This document shows positions 8,562 to 17,185 of a stretch of DNA of 64,000 nucleotides, piece by piece. Numbering within the stretch: position 1 is the stretch's first letter; every line of letters starts with the position of its first letter. Under the pieces are notes generated by a model that did no database searches, was not told the DNA's origin, and saw nothing but the letters and a program-made list of their open reading frames with translations. The DNA lies in contig NZ_QYAB01000001.1 of the NCBI RefSeq assembly GCF_016758175.1, positions 91,970 to 155,969 of the forward strand. Reading direction: 5' to 3'. This DNA comes from Leucobacter zeae (GTDB taxonomy: Bacteria > Actinomycetota > Actinomycetes > Actinomycetales > Microbacteriaceae). Made by a program: the position numbers and the translations under genes.

Positions 8562-9419
8562 CTAGTCCTCCGGGTCGTCGGGGTCGATGGGGGCGTGGTG
8601 ATCGAACGAGGCGTCGCCCCGCTTCCAGTAGCCGCTGATCGAGTACTGCTCGCGCGGCAGCCCGAGCTCGTGCTTGAGGAGTCGCCGCAGCGGCACGAGG
8701 CGGCCGGCCTCGCCGCCGGCGAAGACGAAGGTTCCTGCATCGATCCCGGCCGCCCGGGCCGCCTCCGCGAGCCCGTCGGCCTCCGGGCCGGCGGCGGTGA
8801 CGGTCACGTTGCGGCCGCCCTCCGCCGCGAGGTAGCTGCGCACCCAGTCGAGGGGTTCCGCGACGTCGGCGATCACCTCGACCGTCGCGCCCGCCGGCAT
8901 CTCGGCGATCCAGCGCGCGGCGGCCGGCAGCGCCGTCCCGTCGACGACGCAGAGGACGCGCGGGGCCTCCGTCGCCGCGGCGGCGGATCCGCGGGGGCCG
9001 ACGACCACGAGGTCGTCGCCGGGAACGGCGCGCGCCGCCCAGGCCGCTGCAGGCCCGGCGTCGTCGTGGCGCAGGATGTCGATGTCGAAGATCCGGTGCC
9101 CGGAGGGGGACTCGCGCACGTTCAGCGGCGTGAAGTCGCGGCCGAACGCGGGCCGATCGGGCCTCACGATGCCATCGATATCGGGGCCCGCCGCGGCCGG
9201 CGCGACGAGCTCGCCCGTCTCGGGATCCGGGAAGAACACCTTCGCGTGATCGTCGGGGCCGGTGCTGGCCCAGTCGTCGAGCTCGCCGCTCGACAGCGTC
9301 ACACGGGTGAAGCGCTCGACCTCGACGACATCGATGACGGTGACGCGCCGCGCCGTGAAGCGGTGGCGCTGACGGGTGCGCGCGAAGCGCTCGGCCGCTG
9401 CGGGATCCTGCTCGACCAC
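8562..9419 (-). CDS. Siderophore-interacting protein (FAD-binding reductase)
   Basis: A 285-residue cytoplasmic flavoprotein of the ViuB/SIP family, which reduces ferric siderophores to release iron. The N-terminal FAD-binding barrel (about residues 15-140) carries the usual RFTRVTLSSGEL pattern, and the C-terminal NAD(P)H-binding domain ends with SISGYWKRG, a SIP hallmark. I chose the GTG at 9419, where AAAGGA sits five bases upstream; another GTG at 9461 would add 14 residues. It stands alone, divergent from no siderophore genes in this window. Confidence 0.85.
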   Translation of the reverse strand: MVEQDPAAAERFARTRQRHRFTARRVTVIDVVEVERFTRVTLSSGELDDWASTGPDDHAKVFFPDPETGELVAPAAAGPDIDGIVRPDRPAFGRDFTPLNVRESPSGHRIFDIDILRHDDAGPAAAWAARAVPGDDLVVVGPRGSAAAATEAPRVLCVVDGTALPAAARWIAEMPAGATVEVIADVAEPLDWVRSYLAAEGGRNVTVTAAGPEADGLAEAARAAGIDAGTFVFAGGEAGRLVPLRRLLKHELGLPREQYSISGYWKRGDASFDHHAPIDPDDPED

Positions 9420-9505
9420 GGGAGTCCTTTCATCAGATGATTGGACCTCCGAGGCTAGCACTCGGGGCTGGGCAACGCAGCCCCGAGTGCGGCCCTCCGG
9501 CGCGT

Positions 9506-10891
9506 TCAGCGCTGCAGGAAGTCGACCAGGCGCACGGCGTCGCCGATGTAGGTCGCCGGCGTCAGCGCGAGCAGCCGCTGCTTCGCCTCGTCGCCGATCT
9601 CGAGCGCCGAGACGAACTCGACGAGCTCGGCCTGGCCGATCCTGCGCCCGCGGGTGAGCTCCTTGAGCGCCGCGTACGGGTCCGTGATCGAGGAGCGGCC
9701 GGCGGTCACCTCGGCGCGGATGACGGTCTGGATCGCCTCGCCGAGCACCTCCCAGTTGCGGTCGAGGTCGTCGGCGAGCACCTCGGGGGCGGCGTCGATC
9801 TGGCCGAGGCCCTTGAGGATGTTGTCGAGCGCGAGCACGGAGTGCCCGAGGCCGACGCCGATGTTGCGCTGCGCCGAGGAGTCGGTCAGGTCGCGCTGCC
9901 AGCGGCTCGTGACGAGGGTCGCGGCGAGCGAGTCGAGGATCGCGTTCGAGAGTTCGAGGTTGGCCTCGGCGTTCTCGAAGCGGATCGGGTTGACCTTGTG
10001 CGGCATCGTCGAGGATCCGGTCGCGCCCGCGACGGGGATCTGGCGGAAGTAGCCGATGGAGATGTAGCTCCAGATATCGGTCGCCAGGTTGTGCAGGATG
10101 CGGTTCGCGTGCGCGATGCGCGTGTAGAGCTCCGCCTGCCAGTCATGAGACTCGATCTGCGTCGTGAGCGGGTTCCAGTCGAGGCCCAGTCCCTCGACGA
10201 ACTCCTGCGACACCGACACCCAGTCGACCGACGGATCGGCGGCGAGGTGCGCGGCGAACGTGCCCGTCGCCCCCGAGAACTTGCCGAGGTACTCGATGTC
10301 GTCGACCTGATTGAGCTGGCGCTCGAGGCGGTGCACGAAGACGGCGAGTTCGCGGCCGAGCGTCGTCGGCGTCGCGGGCTGGCCGTGGGTGCGGCTCATC
10401 ATCGGCAGCTCGCGGTACTGCTCGGCCTGGCGGGCGAGCTCGGCGATGACGCGTTCGAAGCGCGGGCGCCAGACGTCCGCGACGGCCTGCTTGACGGTGA
10501 GCGCGTACGAGAGGTTGTTGATGTCCTCGCTCGTGCAGCAGACGTGGGTGAGCTCCGCGAGCCGGCCCAGGTCCATCTCGTCGAGCTTGCCGCGTACGAG
10601 GTACTCGACGGCCTTCACATCGTGCTGGGTGGTGCGCTCGGTCTCGGCGAGCTGATCGATCTCGGCCTGGCCGAAGTTCGCGGCCCACGCGCGCAGCTCG
10701 GCGAGCTCCGCGGGCGCCAGGGGAGTCGCGCCGAGCAGCGAGTGGTCGGTGAGGTAGGCGAGCCACTCCACCTCGACGTGCACGCGGGCCTTGTTGAGGC
10801 CGGCCTCGGAGAGGGTGTCGCCCAGGTCCGCGACCGCGGCGCGGTAGCGTCCGTCGAGGGGGCTGATGGGCTGCGGGGGGAGCGGGGTCAT
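9506..10891 (-). CDS. purB: Adenylosuccinate lyase
   Basis: A 461-residue member of the fumarase/aspartase superfamily. It releases fumarate from SAICAR and from adenylosuccinate in purine synthesis. The family signature GSSTMPHKVNP is present, as are THGQPATPTTLG and TSEDINN, the active-site regions of the other two subunits of the tetramer. It starts at the ATG whose bases overlap the stop of the phosphatase gene upstream, so the two are probably translated together. Confidence 0.96.
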   Translation of the reverse strand: MTPLPPQPISPLDGRYRAAVADLGDTLSEAGLNKARVHVEVEWLAYLTDHSLLGATPLAPAELAELRAWAANFGQAEIDQLAETERTTQHDVKAVEYLVRGKLDEMDLGRLAELTHVCCTSEDINNLSYALTVKQAVADVWRPRFERVIAELARQAEQYRELPMMSRTHGQPATPTTLGRELAVFVHRLERQLNQVDDIEYLGKFSGATGTFAAHLAADPSVDWVSVSQEFVEGLGLDWNPLTTQIESHDWQAELYTRIAHANRILHNLATDIWSYISIGYFRQIPVAGATGSSTMPHKVNPIRFENAEANLELSNAILDSLAATLVTSRWQRDLTDSSAQRNIGVGLGHSVLALDNILKGLGQIDAAPEVLADDLDRNWEVLGEAIQTVIRAEVTAGRSSITDPYAALKELTRGRRIGQAELVEFVSALEIGDEAKQRLLALTPATYIGDAVRLVDFLQR

Positions 10892-11406
10892 GGGAGCCTC
10901 TCGGGTCGGGATCGCGGTCCGTCCTCCATTCTCCCACGCAGCTCGGCGAGCAGCGCCCGGCAGCTCCGCTCGACCTGGGCGAGCACCTCGGCGTAGACGG
11001 GCTGTTCGGACCAGTAGGGGTCGAAGACATCGGGGTCCTCGGGGCGCTCGGGGTCGAATGCGGTGAGCAGCGCGAGCCGCTCGGGATCCGCCCCGCGCGC
11101 GAGCATCTCGGCCTCGTGGCCGCGGGCGAGCGCGATCAGCAGGTCGTGCTCGGCGATGTCGGCATCGCTCAGGCGGGCGGCCCGGTGCGCCGAGCCGTCG
11201 TAGCCCGCCTCGGCGAGCGCGATGCGCGTTCCCTCGTGGGCCGGGCGGCCGGCGTGCCATCCTTCGGTGCCGCGAGACGTCACGACGAAGCGGTCGCCGA
11301 GGCCGGCGTCCTCGGCGAGGCGCCGGAACACGACTTCTCCCATGGGGGACCGGCAGATGTTGCCGGTGCAGACGAATCCGATGCGGAACGGGGCGGGCGC
11401 GGTCAT
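10888..11406 (-). CDS. Low-molecular-weight protein-tyrosine phosphatase
   Basis: A 172-residue cytoplasmic phosphatase. The P-loop CTGNICRS (Cys13 to Arg19) follows the CX5R rule, and DVFDPYW supplies the general acid. Homologues remove phosphate from protein tyrosines or from low-molecular substrates. It is transcribed with purB (ATGA overlap). Confidence 0.9.
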   Translation of the reverse strand: MTAPAPFRIGFVCTGNICRSPMGEVVFRRLAEDAGLGDRFVVTSRGTEGWHAGRPAHEGTRIALAEAGYDGSAHRAARLSDADIAEHDLLIALARGHEAEMLARGADPERLALLTAFDPERPEDPDVFDPYWSEQPVYAEVLAQVERSCRALLAELRGRMEDGPRSRPERLP

Positions 11407-11471
11407 CACCCCAGTCTGGCCGATCGACGTCGGTCGTGCACCTGCGGTCGCGCACTGCCCGGGCCGGTGCG

Positions 11472-11930
11472 TCAGCGGTCGCGCTTCTTGCCCGTTCCGA
11501 GCAGGCCGTTCATGATGCCGGCGAGGCACGACATGACGAATGCGGCGAGAACGCCCCACCAGAAGCCGTCGATGCGCAGGCCGAAGCCCGCGAGGTCCGA
11601 GAGCCACGCGACGACGGCGAACATGATGCCGTTGACGATGAGCCCGAAGAGGCCGAGGGTGATGATGTAGAGCGGAATCGACACGAACCGCACGACCTTG
11701 CCGAGCGTGCCGTTCACGAGACCGAACACGAGGGCCACGAGCAGCAGTGTGACGACGGGGCCGTAGGGGTCGGTTGCCGTGAGATCGTGCAGCGGCTCCG
11801 GCGTCGCCGCGCGCAGCGCCGCCTCTCCCGGGGACTCGATCCACACGCCGTGATCCCCGGAGCCGCCGACAATGAGGGTCGTGAGCCAGAGGGCGAAGGC
11901 GCCCACGAGTACGCGGATGAGGGTACGCAT
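11472..11930 (-). CDS. Phage holin family 4 (superfamily IV) membrane protein
   Basis: A 152-residue protein with four hydrophobic segments, the first near the N-terminus and three between about residues 57 and 145, and a charged GTGKKRDR tail. The arrangement SIPLYIITLGLFGLIVNGIMF matches the widespread Phage_holin_4_2 family, which despite its name is usually a chromosomal membrane protein of unknown role. A Gly/Ser-rich extracytoplasmic loop after the first helix is unusual for the shorter members. Confidence 0.75.
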   Translation of the reverse strand: MRTLIRVLVGAFALWLTTLIVGGSGDHGVWIESPGEAALRAATPEPLHDLTATDPYGPVVTLLLVALVFGLVNGTLGKVVRFVSIPLYIITLGLFGLIVNGIMFAVVAWLSDLAGFGLRIDGFWWGVLAAFVMSCLAGIMNGLLGTGKKRDR

Positions 11931-12110
11931 GCGGAGATTCTCCCAGCCGCCGCTGCGAATCCGCGGAAGGCCGGGCGGATCACCCCTCGTTCCTCATTTT
12001 GGACGCTTGTCTCAGCCTTGTTAGCCTGGGCGAACCTGAGTGCTTCCTGAGCGGATGCCCCGTTCGCGCCGGAGCACGATCGTCGCACGCAGGATCGGAG
12101 CCGAACCGCA

Positions 12111-14765
12111 ATGGAATCCTCAGAAACCCCGGGACCCGGACCCGACCCCAGGCGAATCCCGGGCGGGGCTCCCGACGAGACCCCGGCGTCCCCGGTGCAC
12201 GATCAGGGGATCTGGGCTCCGCAGCACCCGGGGCAGCAGCCCCAGCCGCCGCTGCCGACGCGCGCGCCGCGGAACCCCGCAGTCGCCCTGTACGTGCGCG
12301 AGGTCTTCTCGAGCCGGGGGATCGCGACGATCGCCTGGATCGCGGGGTCCGTGCTGGCGGCGGGCACGCTCGGAGCGATCCTGCTCCTCGCCGCCCTGGC
12401 GGCGGCACCGAGCGGATCCACCGGGCTCGGCGATTCCGCGGGGTTCGGCGCCGACTTCGGTCAGGCGATCGCCGCGCTGCTCGTGGCCATCGGCGTCGCG
12501 CTCGGCGGCGGCCTCGCCTTCGACGCCAACGTCGACGCTGGACTGTTCTCGGCGAGCGGCCGCGCCTCGCTCGGCATCGTCCCGCTCGGCGTCCTCGCCG
12601 TGGCGGTGACTGGCGCGGTCGTGGTCGCGCGCCTGCGCCTGCGCCGCGATCGCCTGCTCGCCCCGACGCTCGGCGCGGAGGCGGCGCGCGCGGCGATCGA
12701 GGGCGGCTTCGTGGCGCTCGCGATGACCCTGCTCACGGCGTTCGCGAGTCTCGGCGGGACGGCGGAGTTCGGCGGGGTGTCGTTGCGCACCCGCGCCGGG
12801 CTCGTGCTCGTGACCGTGTTCCTCTCCGTGGCGGTTCCGGTCTTCCTCGCGCGCACCGCGCTGCGACGCACCGTCACGGGTGCGGTCGACGGCACATGGA
12901 CCGTCGCGCTCCGCGAGGCGGGCCTCGCCCTCTCGATCCAGCTCGGCGCATTCGCGGCGGCGGGCAGTGTGCTCCTCGTGATCGCGAGCGCGCGCTCGGA
13001 GAGCGTCGCCCCGCTGCTCGCCGGCCTCCCGCTGCTCGGCAACCTGGCCGTCGCCGGGGCGGCGCTCGGACAGTTCGGCGGTCTGAGTGCCGGGGCCGGC
13101 TCGTTCGGCGGCGTCAGCGTCACTGCGTTCGACATCCCCGACGGGCACGGCTGGTGGGCGGTCGTCATCGCGGTGCTGGGGCTCGCGGTCGCCGCCGTCG
13201 CGGTCGGCCTGCGGCGCCGGCGCACCGCGCGTCCGGCGTGGGGGCGCACCTGGCAGATGCCGCTCGTCGTCTTCGCGGTCTGGTGCGTCTTCGCCTTCGG
13301 GGTCGCGGGGGTCGCTGCCGAGGGCGAGATCCTCGCGGCGCTGAGCTTCGGCGGTGGGGGAGCCATCGGCCTCACCTGGCCGACCCCATTCCTGGCCGGC
13401 ATCGGCGCAGCGCTCGTGTCCGTCGGCGCCGAGTTCCTGCCCCTGGCGGTCTACCGCATGAACCCGGCGCTGCTCGCGGCGTTCGGCGGGCGCCGCACGG
13501 TGCAGGCCTGGCTCACTGGCGCTGCGCCCGCATCCACGAGCCCGGCCGGAACGGCCCCGGGCGGGATGCCGTGGACCGCTGCCTCCGCGCCGCCCGGCTC
13601 CGCGACGGCAGCGCCTCCGGCGTACGCGGCGCCCGCGTACGCGGCGCCCGCTCCGCAGACCGCACCCGCGGCACCGGCCGACGCGATGCCGACGCTGCAG
13701 CGCCCAGGGCCAGGCGGATCCGGCGCCCCTGCGGGCGGCTCGCACCCGTTCGCTGCTGCGGGGATCCCTGCGCCAGCACCGATGTCGCCCCGTGCGAAGA
13801 CCGGCCTGGTCGTCGCGCTCTCCTCGGTCGGGTTCGTCGCGCTGCTCGCCGTCGGCACCGCCGTGACGGTCGCGATGATCAACCAGAGCCGCGATCCCGC
13901 CGGAGCCGTCGGGGAGTACCTGGCGCTGCTGGAGCAGGGCGAGGCCGAGCGGGCCAACGAACTCGTCGATCCGGGGATCCGGACCTCCGAGCGTGCGCTC
14001 CTCACCGACGAGGTGCTCGGCGCGGCCGAGCACCGGATCGTGGTGGAGTCGGTCGAGACGACCTCGCGCACGGAGTCCGGCGCGAACGTGCACGCGGTCT
14101 ACTCGCTCGACGGAGAGCGGTTCGAGATCGACCTCCCGGTCGCGCGCGGACCGAAGGAGCTCCTGCTCCTCGAGACCTGGCGGCTCGAGGAGCCGCTGCT
14201 GGTCTCCGCCACGCTCGCCGGCGACGGCGTTCCGTCGGTGCTCGTCGGCGACACGGAGATCGGGTTCGGGGCGTTCGACGCCGGCGAGTACGCGACGCGC
14301 GACATCACGGTCTACCCGGGCGTCTACTCGGTCACCGGTGCGACGAGCGACTACGTGAGGGCGTCGGTCGTCGAGCTGCGCGCCGCGGCGTCGGCGACCG
14401 CCGCACCGGCCGTGGCCGAGGTGACCGTCGAGCCCAGCGGTGCGTTCGAGCAGGCCGTGCTCGAGCAGGTGCAATCGCGGATCACGAAGTGCGTCGAGAT
14501 CCCGACGAACATGGACGACGTCTGCCCGTACGTCACCCGCAACACGGACCTCGCCGAGATGCGGGTCGTCGCGCAGGCGGAGGGCTTCGCCTCCATCTCC
14601 CTGACGCGGTTCGAGGCGAGCCCGGCGAAGATCGCCGTGCGTGCGAACCCGTCGTCGTGGGACGAGGACCCCGAGCTGCGCGAGTCGGACGTCACCGTGA
14701 ACGGCGGGATCGAGTTCGTCGACGGCAAGCCGGTCGTCACCGAGCTGTGGATGGGCGGCTGGTAG
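12111..14765 (+). CDS. Large polytopic membrane protein with C-terminal extracytoplasmic domain
   Basis: An 884-residue protein I do not recognise. It has a Pro-rich cytoplasmic N-terminus, about ten hydrophobic segments between residues 65 and 450, then a Pro/Ala/Gly-rich linker (roughly 465-560, with a YAAPAYAAPAP repeat), one more membrane segment near 570-590, and a soluble C-terminal region of about 290 residues with only two cysteines (KCVEIPTNMDDVC), which could pair. The domain after the last helix starts SRDPAGAVGEYLALLEQGEAERA, like the DUF4878-type folds that follow a membrane anchor in actinobacterial proteins. No enzyme motif is visible. An ATCGGAG site precedes the ATG. A terminator follows immediately. 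Confidence 0.7.
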   Translation: MESSETPGPGPDPRRIPGGAPDETPASPVHDQGIWAPQHPGQQPQPPLPTRAPRNPAVALYVREVFSSRGIATIAWIAGSVLAAGTLGAILLLAALAAAPSGSTGLGDSAGFGADFGQAIAALLVAIGVALGGGLAFDANVDAGLFSASGRASLGIVPLGVLAVAVTGAVVVARLRLRRDRLLAPTLGAEAARAAIEGGFVALAMTLLTAFASLGGTAEFGGVSLRTRAGLVLVTVFLSVAVPVFLARTALRRTVTGAVDGTWTVALREAGLALSIQLGAFAAAGSVLLVIASARSESVAPLLAGLPLLGNLAVAGAALGQFGGLSAGAGSFGGVSVTAFDIPDGHGWWAVVIAVLGLAVAAVAVGLRRRRTARPAWGRTWQMPLVVFAVWCVFAFGVAGVAAEGEILAALSFGGGGAIGLTWPTPFLAGIGAALVSVGAEFLPLAVYRMNPALLAAFGGRRTVQAWLTGAAPASTSPAGTAPGGMPWTAASAPPGSATAAPPAYAAPAYAAPAPQTAPAAPADAMPTLQRPGPGGSGAPAGGSHPFAAAGIPAPAPMSPRAKTGLVVALSSVGFVALLAVGTAVTVAMINQSRDPAGAVGEYLALLEQGEAERANELVDPGIRTSERALLTDEVLGAAEHRIVVESVETTSRTESGANVHAVYSLDGERFEIDLPVARGPKELLLLETWRLEEPLLVSATLAGDGVPSVLVGDTEIGFGAFDAGEYATRDITVYPGVYSVTGATSDYVRASVVELRAAASATAAPAVAEVTVEPSGAFEQAVLEQVQSRITKCVEIPTNMDDVCPYVTRNTDLAEMRVVAQAEGFASISLTRFEASPAKIAVRANPSSWDEDPELRESDVTVNGGIEFVDGKPVVTELWMGGW

Positions 14766-14768
14766 CGC

Positions 14769-14809
14769 GACGGGGAGGCGGCCCGCCGCGATCGGGCCGC
14801 CTCCCCGTC
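14769..14809. terminator. Terminator hairpin before hisC
   Basis: A perfect 17-bp stem (14769-14785 with 14793-14809) around a seven-base loop starts just after the stop of the large membrane protein gene. It ends three bases before the hisC -10 box, so terminator and promoter are packed back to back. Confidence 0.85.
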
Positions 14810-14811
14810 AC

Positions 14812-14817
14812 TACACT
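14812..14817 (+). promoter_or_regulatory. -10 box TACACT of a probably leaderless hisC transcript
   Basis: TACACT ends eight bases before the hisC ATG. The whole block from TACACT to the ATG differs by only one base from that of pdhA (15990-16006), and neither gene has a credible ribosome-binding site. Confidence 0.5.
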
Positions 14818-14825
14818 GGATCGCG

Positions 14826-15938
14826 ATGAGTGATCCAGCCGTGCCCCCCGTGCGCCTGCGCGCCGATGTCCTCGCCGTTCCCGCCTACCGGCAGGGTCAG
14901 GCGCCCACGAAGCCGGGGTTCAAGCTCTCGAGCAACGAGAACCCGTTCGCCCCGCTGCCCGGTGTGCTCGAGGCGATCGCGGGGCGCGGCGAGGTGAACC
15001 GCTACGCGGCGGCCGCGATGCCCGAGCTGCGCGCGGGCATCGCGGGCGAGTTCGGCGTCACGCTCGACCACGTGCACCTCGCGGCTGGCTCCGTGGCGAT
15101 CCTCTTCCAGCTCGTCCACGCGGCCGCGGCGGCGGGCGACGAGTACCTGCACGCCTGGCCGAGCTTCGAGGCGTACCCGTCGCTGGGGCTCGCCTCGGGC
15201 GCGGTCTCGGTCGGGGTTCCGCTCGCGGCGGGCGCGCGGCACGACTTCGACGCCATGGCCGACGCGATCACCGAGCGCACGCGCGTGATCCTGCTCTGCA
15301 CCCCGAACAACCCGACTGGCCCGGTGATCCGCGCCGACGAGTTCGCGCGCTTCATGGCGCGGGTGCCGGCAGACACCCTCGTGGTGCTCGACGAGGCCTA
15401 CCGCGAGTTCGTCACCGACCCGGAGGCCGTACGCGGCGAGCGGGTGCTGCGCGACCATCCGAACCTCGTCGTGCTGCGCACCTTCTCGAAGGCCTACGGG
15501 CTGGCGGGGCTGCGCATCGGCTACGGCGTCGGCGATCCCGCGATCCTCGCCGCGGCCGCGAGCGTGGCGATCCCGCTCGGCGTCACCGGCATCGCGGAGA
15601 GCGCGGCGCTGGCCTCGCTGGAGCCCGCCGCGCGCGCGGCGCTCGGCGAGCGGGTCGCGGCGATCGTGGAGCGCCGCGAGGCGCTCGTCGCGGGCCTGCG
15701 GGCCCTGGGCCTCGAGATCCCCGAGGCGCAGGGCAACTTCGTGTGGATCCCCGAGGCCGGATCCGCGGCGGCGTCCGGAACGGACGGCATCAGTTCGGTA
15801 GCGGCGCTCGCCGCCGACTTCGCCGAGGCCGGCACACTCGTGCGCCCGTTCCCCGGGGCGGGCGTGCGCGTCTCGGTCGGCGAGGCAGAGAGCGTCCCGG
15901 CCGTGCTCGCCATCGTGCGGGGGCACCTCGCGCGGTAG
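14826..15938 (+). CDS. hisC: Histidinol-phosphate aminotransferase family protein
   Basis: A 370-residue class I/II PLP-dependent aminotransferase. It shows the CTPNNPTGP loop, VLDEAYREF, and the PLP lysine in RTFSKAYGLAGLRIGYG (Lys222). HisC converts imidazole acetol phosphate to histidinol phosphate. No other his genes are adjacent, and homologues in this position are sometimes named aromatic aminotransferases (PatA/Pat), so substrate preference is uncertain. Confidence 0.85.
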   Translation: MSDPAVPPVRLRADVLAVPAYRQGQAPTKPGFKLSSNENPFAPLPGVLEAIAGRGEVNRYAAAAMPELRAGIAGEFGVTLDHVHLAAGSVAILFQLVHAAAAAGDEYLHAWPSFEAYPSLGLASGAVSVGVPLAAGARHDFDAMADAITERTRVILLCTPNNPTGPVIRADEFARFMARVPADTLVVLDEAYREFVTDPEAVRGERVLRDHPNLVVLRTFSKAYGLAGLRIGYGVGDPAILAAAASVAIPLGVTGIAESAALASLEPAARAALGERVAAIVERREALVAGLRALGLEIPEAQGNFVWIPEAGSAAASGTDGISSVAALAADFAEAGTLVRPFPGAGVRVSVGEAESVPAVLAIVRGHLAR

Positions 15939-15989
15939 CCGCCTCCCGGGATCCCCGGCGTATATCCGTCCATCGCGAGGCCCCCTCAT

Positions 15990-15995
15990 TACACT
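15990..15995 (+). promoter_or_regulatory. -10 box TACACT of the 2-oxoacid dehydrogenase operon
   Basis: TACACT ends eight bases before the first ATG of the E1alpha gene, the same geometry as at hisC. A leaderless operon transcript is therefore likely. Confidence 0.45.
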
Positions 15996-16003
15996 GGATC
16001 GGG

Positions 16004-17185
16004 ATGGCCGAGCAGATGATTGAGACGTTGCACAGCGGAGCTGATCCCGAACCGATCCGCTTCCTGGACGACGACGGGAACTACGCGCCCTCCGCGACCG
16101 CTGCGGAGTACGCCGACGAGCTCTCCGCGGTCGGCGCGGACGAGTTCAGGCAGTGGTACCGCGACATGGTCGCGACCCGCGCCTTCGACACCGAGTGCAC
16201 CCACCTGCAGCGGCAGGGGCAGCTCGCGCTGTGGGTGCCGAGCGTCGGGCAGGAGGGCTGCCAAGTCGGTCTCGCCCGCGCCGCTGAGCCCCAGGACCAC
16301 ATCTTCCCCGCCTACCGGGAGCACGCGGTCGCGCGCATCCGCGGCGTCGACTTCGTCGATCTCGCGGCGCAGTTCCGCGGGCTCACGCACGGCGGCTGGG
16401 ACGTCACCGACCCGGCCAACGGCAACTTCCATCTCTACACGCTCGTGCTCGGCGCGCAGACCCAGCACGCCACCGGATACGCGCTGGGCCAGCTGCTCGA
16501 CGCGAAGCGCGCCGCGGGCGACACGGCGCTCGATGCCGGCGAGGCCGCGACCGCGACCGGCGACGCCACCATGGTGTTCTACGGCGACGGCACCTCGAGC
16601 CAGGGCGACGCCAACGAGGCGATGGTCTTCGCGGCGAGCTACCAGACGCCCGAGGTCTTCGTCGTGCAGAACAACCGCTGGGCGATCTCGGTGCCCGTCG
16701 CGCGGCAGTCGCGCACGCCGCTCTACCGCCGGGCGCTCGGCTTCGGCATCCGCGCCGTGCAGATCGACGGCAACGACCCCCTGGCGGCCTACGCCGTGGG
16801 GCGGCGCTTCCTCCGCGAAGCGCGCACCGGCGGCGGCCCCGGCTATATCGAGGCGCTCACCTACCGCATCGGAGCGCATACGACGAGCGACGACCCGACG
16901 CGCTACCGCGTGGAGGGCGAGCTCGAGGAGTGGCAGCAGCGCGACCCGATCGCCCGTCTCGAGGCCCACCTGCGCTCGCTCGGCGTCGACGACGCCTTCT
17001 TCGCCGAGGTCGCCGAGGCGGCCGACCGCGAGGCGAAGCGGGTGCGCGACGCGATCCTCGCCCTGCCCGCGCCCGACGCCGACGCGATGTTCGCGCACGT
17101 CTACACCGAACAGCACCCGCGGATCGAGGAGCAGCGGGAGTGGCTCGATCGCTACGAGGCCTCGTTCACGGAGGAGACCGCATGA
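16004..17185 (+). CDS. pdhA: 2-oxoacid (pyruvate) dehydrogenase E1 component, alpha subunit
   Basis: A 393-residue thiamine-diphosphate enzyme that, with the beta subunit, decarboxylates a 2-oxoacid and transfers the acyl group to lipoyl-E2. The ThDP/Mg motif starts GDGTSSQGDANEA near residue 193 and ends with VQNN about 30 residues later. Phosphorylation-loop-like sequence (YRIGAHTTSDDPTRYR) is present. The next two genes encode E1beta and E2, so the complex is alpha2beta2 type. Pyruvate and branched-chain 2-oxoacids cannot be told apart by eye. A second in-frame ATG lies twelve bases downstream. Confidence 0.88.
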   Translation: MAEQMIETLHSGADPEPIRFLDDDGNYAPSATAAEYADELSAVGADEFRQWYRDMVATRAFDTECTHLQRQGQLALWVPSVGQEGCQVGLARAAEPQDHIFPAYREHAVARIRGVDFVDLAAQFRGLTHGGWDVTDPANGNFHLYTLVLGAQTQHATGYALGQLLDAKRAAGDTALDAGEAATATGDATMVFYGDGTSSQGDANEAMVFAASYQTPEVFVVQNNRWAISVPVARQSRTPLYRRALGFGIRAVQIDGNDPLAAYAVGRRFLREARTGGGPGYIEALTYRIGAHTTSDDPTRYRVEGELEEWQQRDPIARLEAHLRSLGVDDAFFAEVAEAADREAKRVRDAILALPAPDADAMFAHVYTEQHPRIEEQREWLDRYEASFTEETA

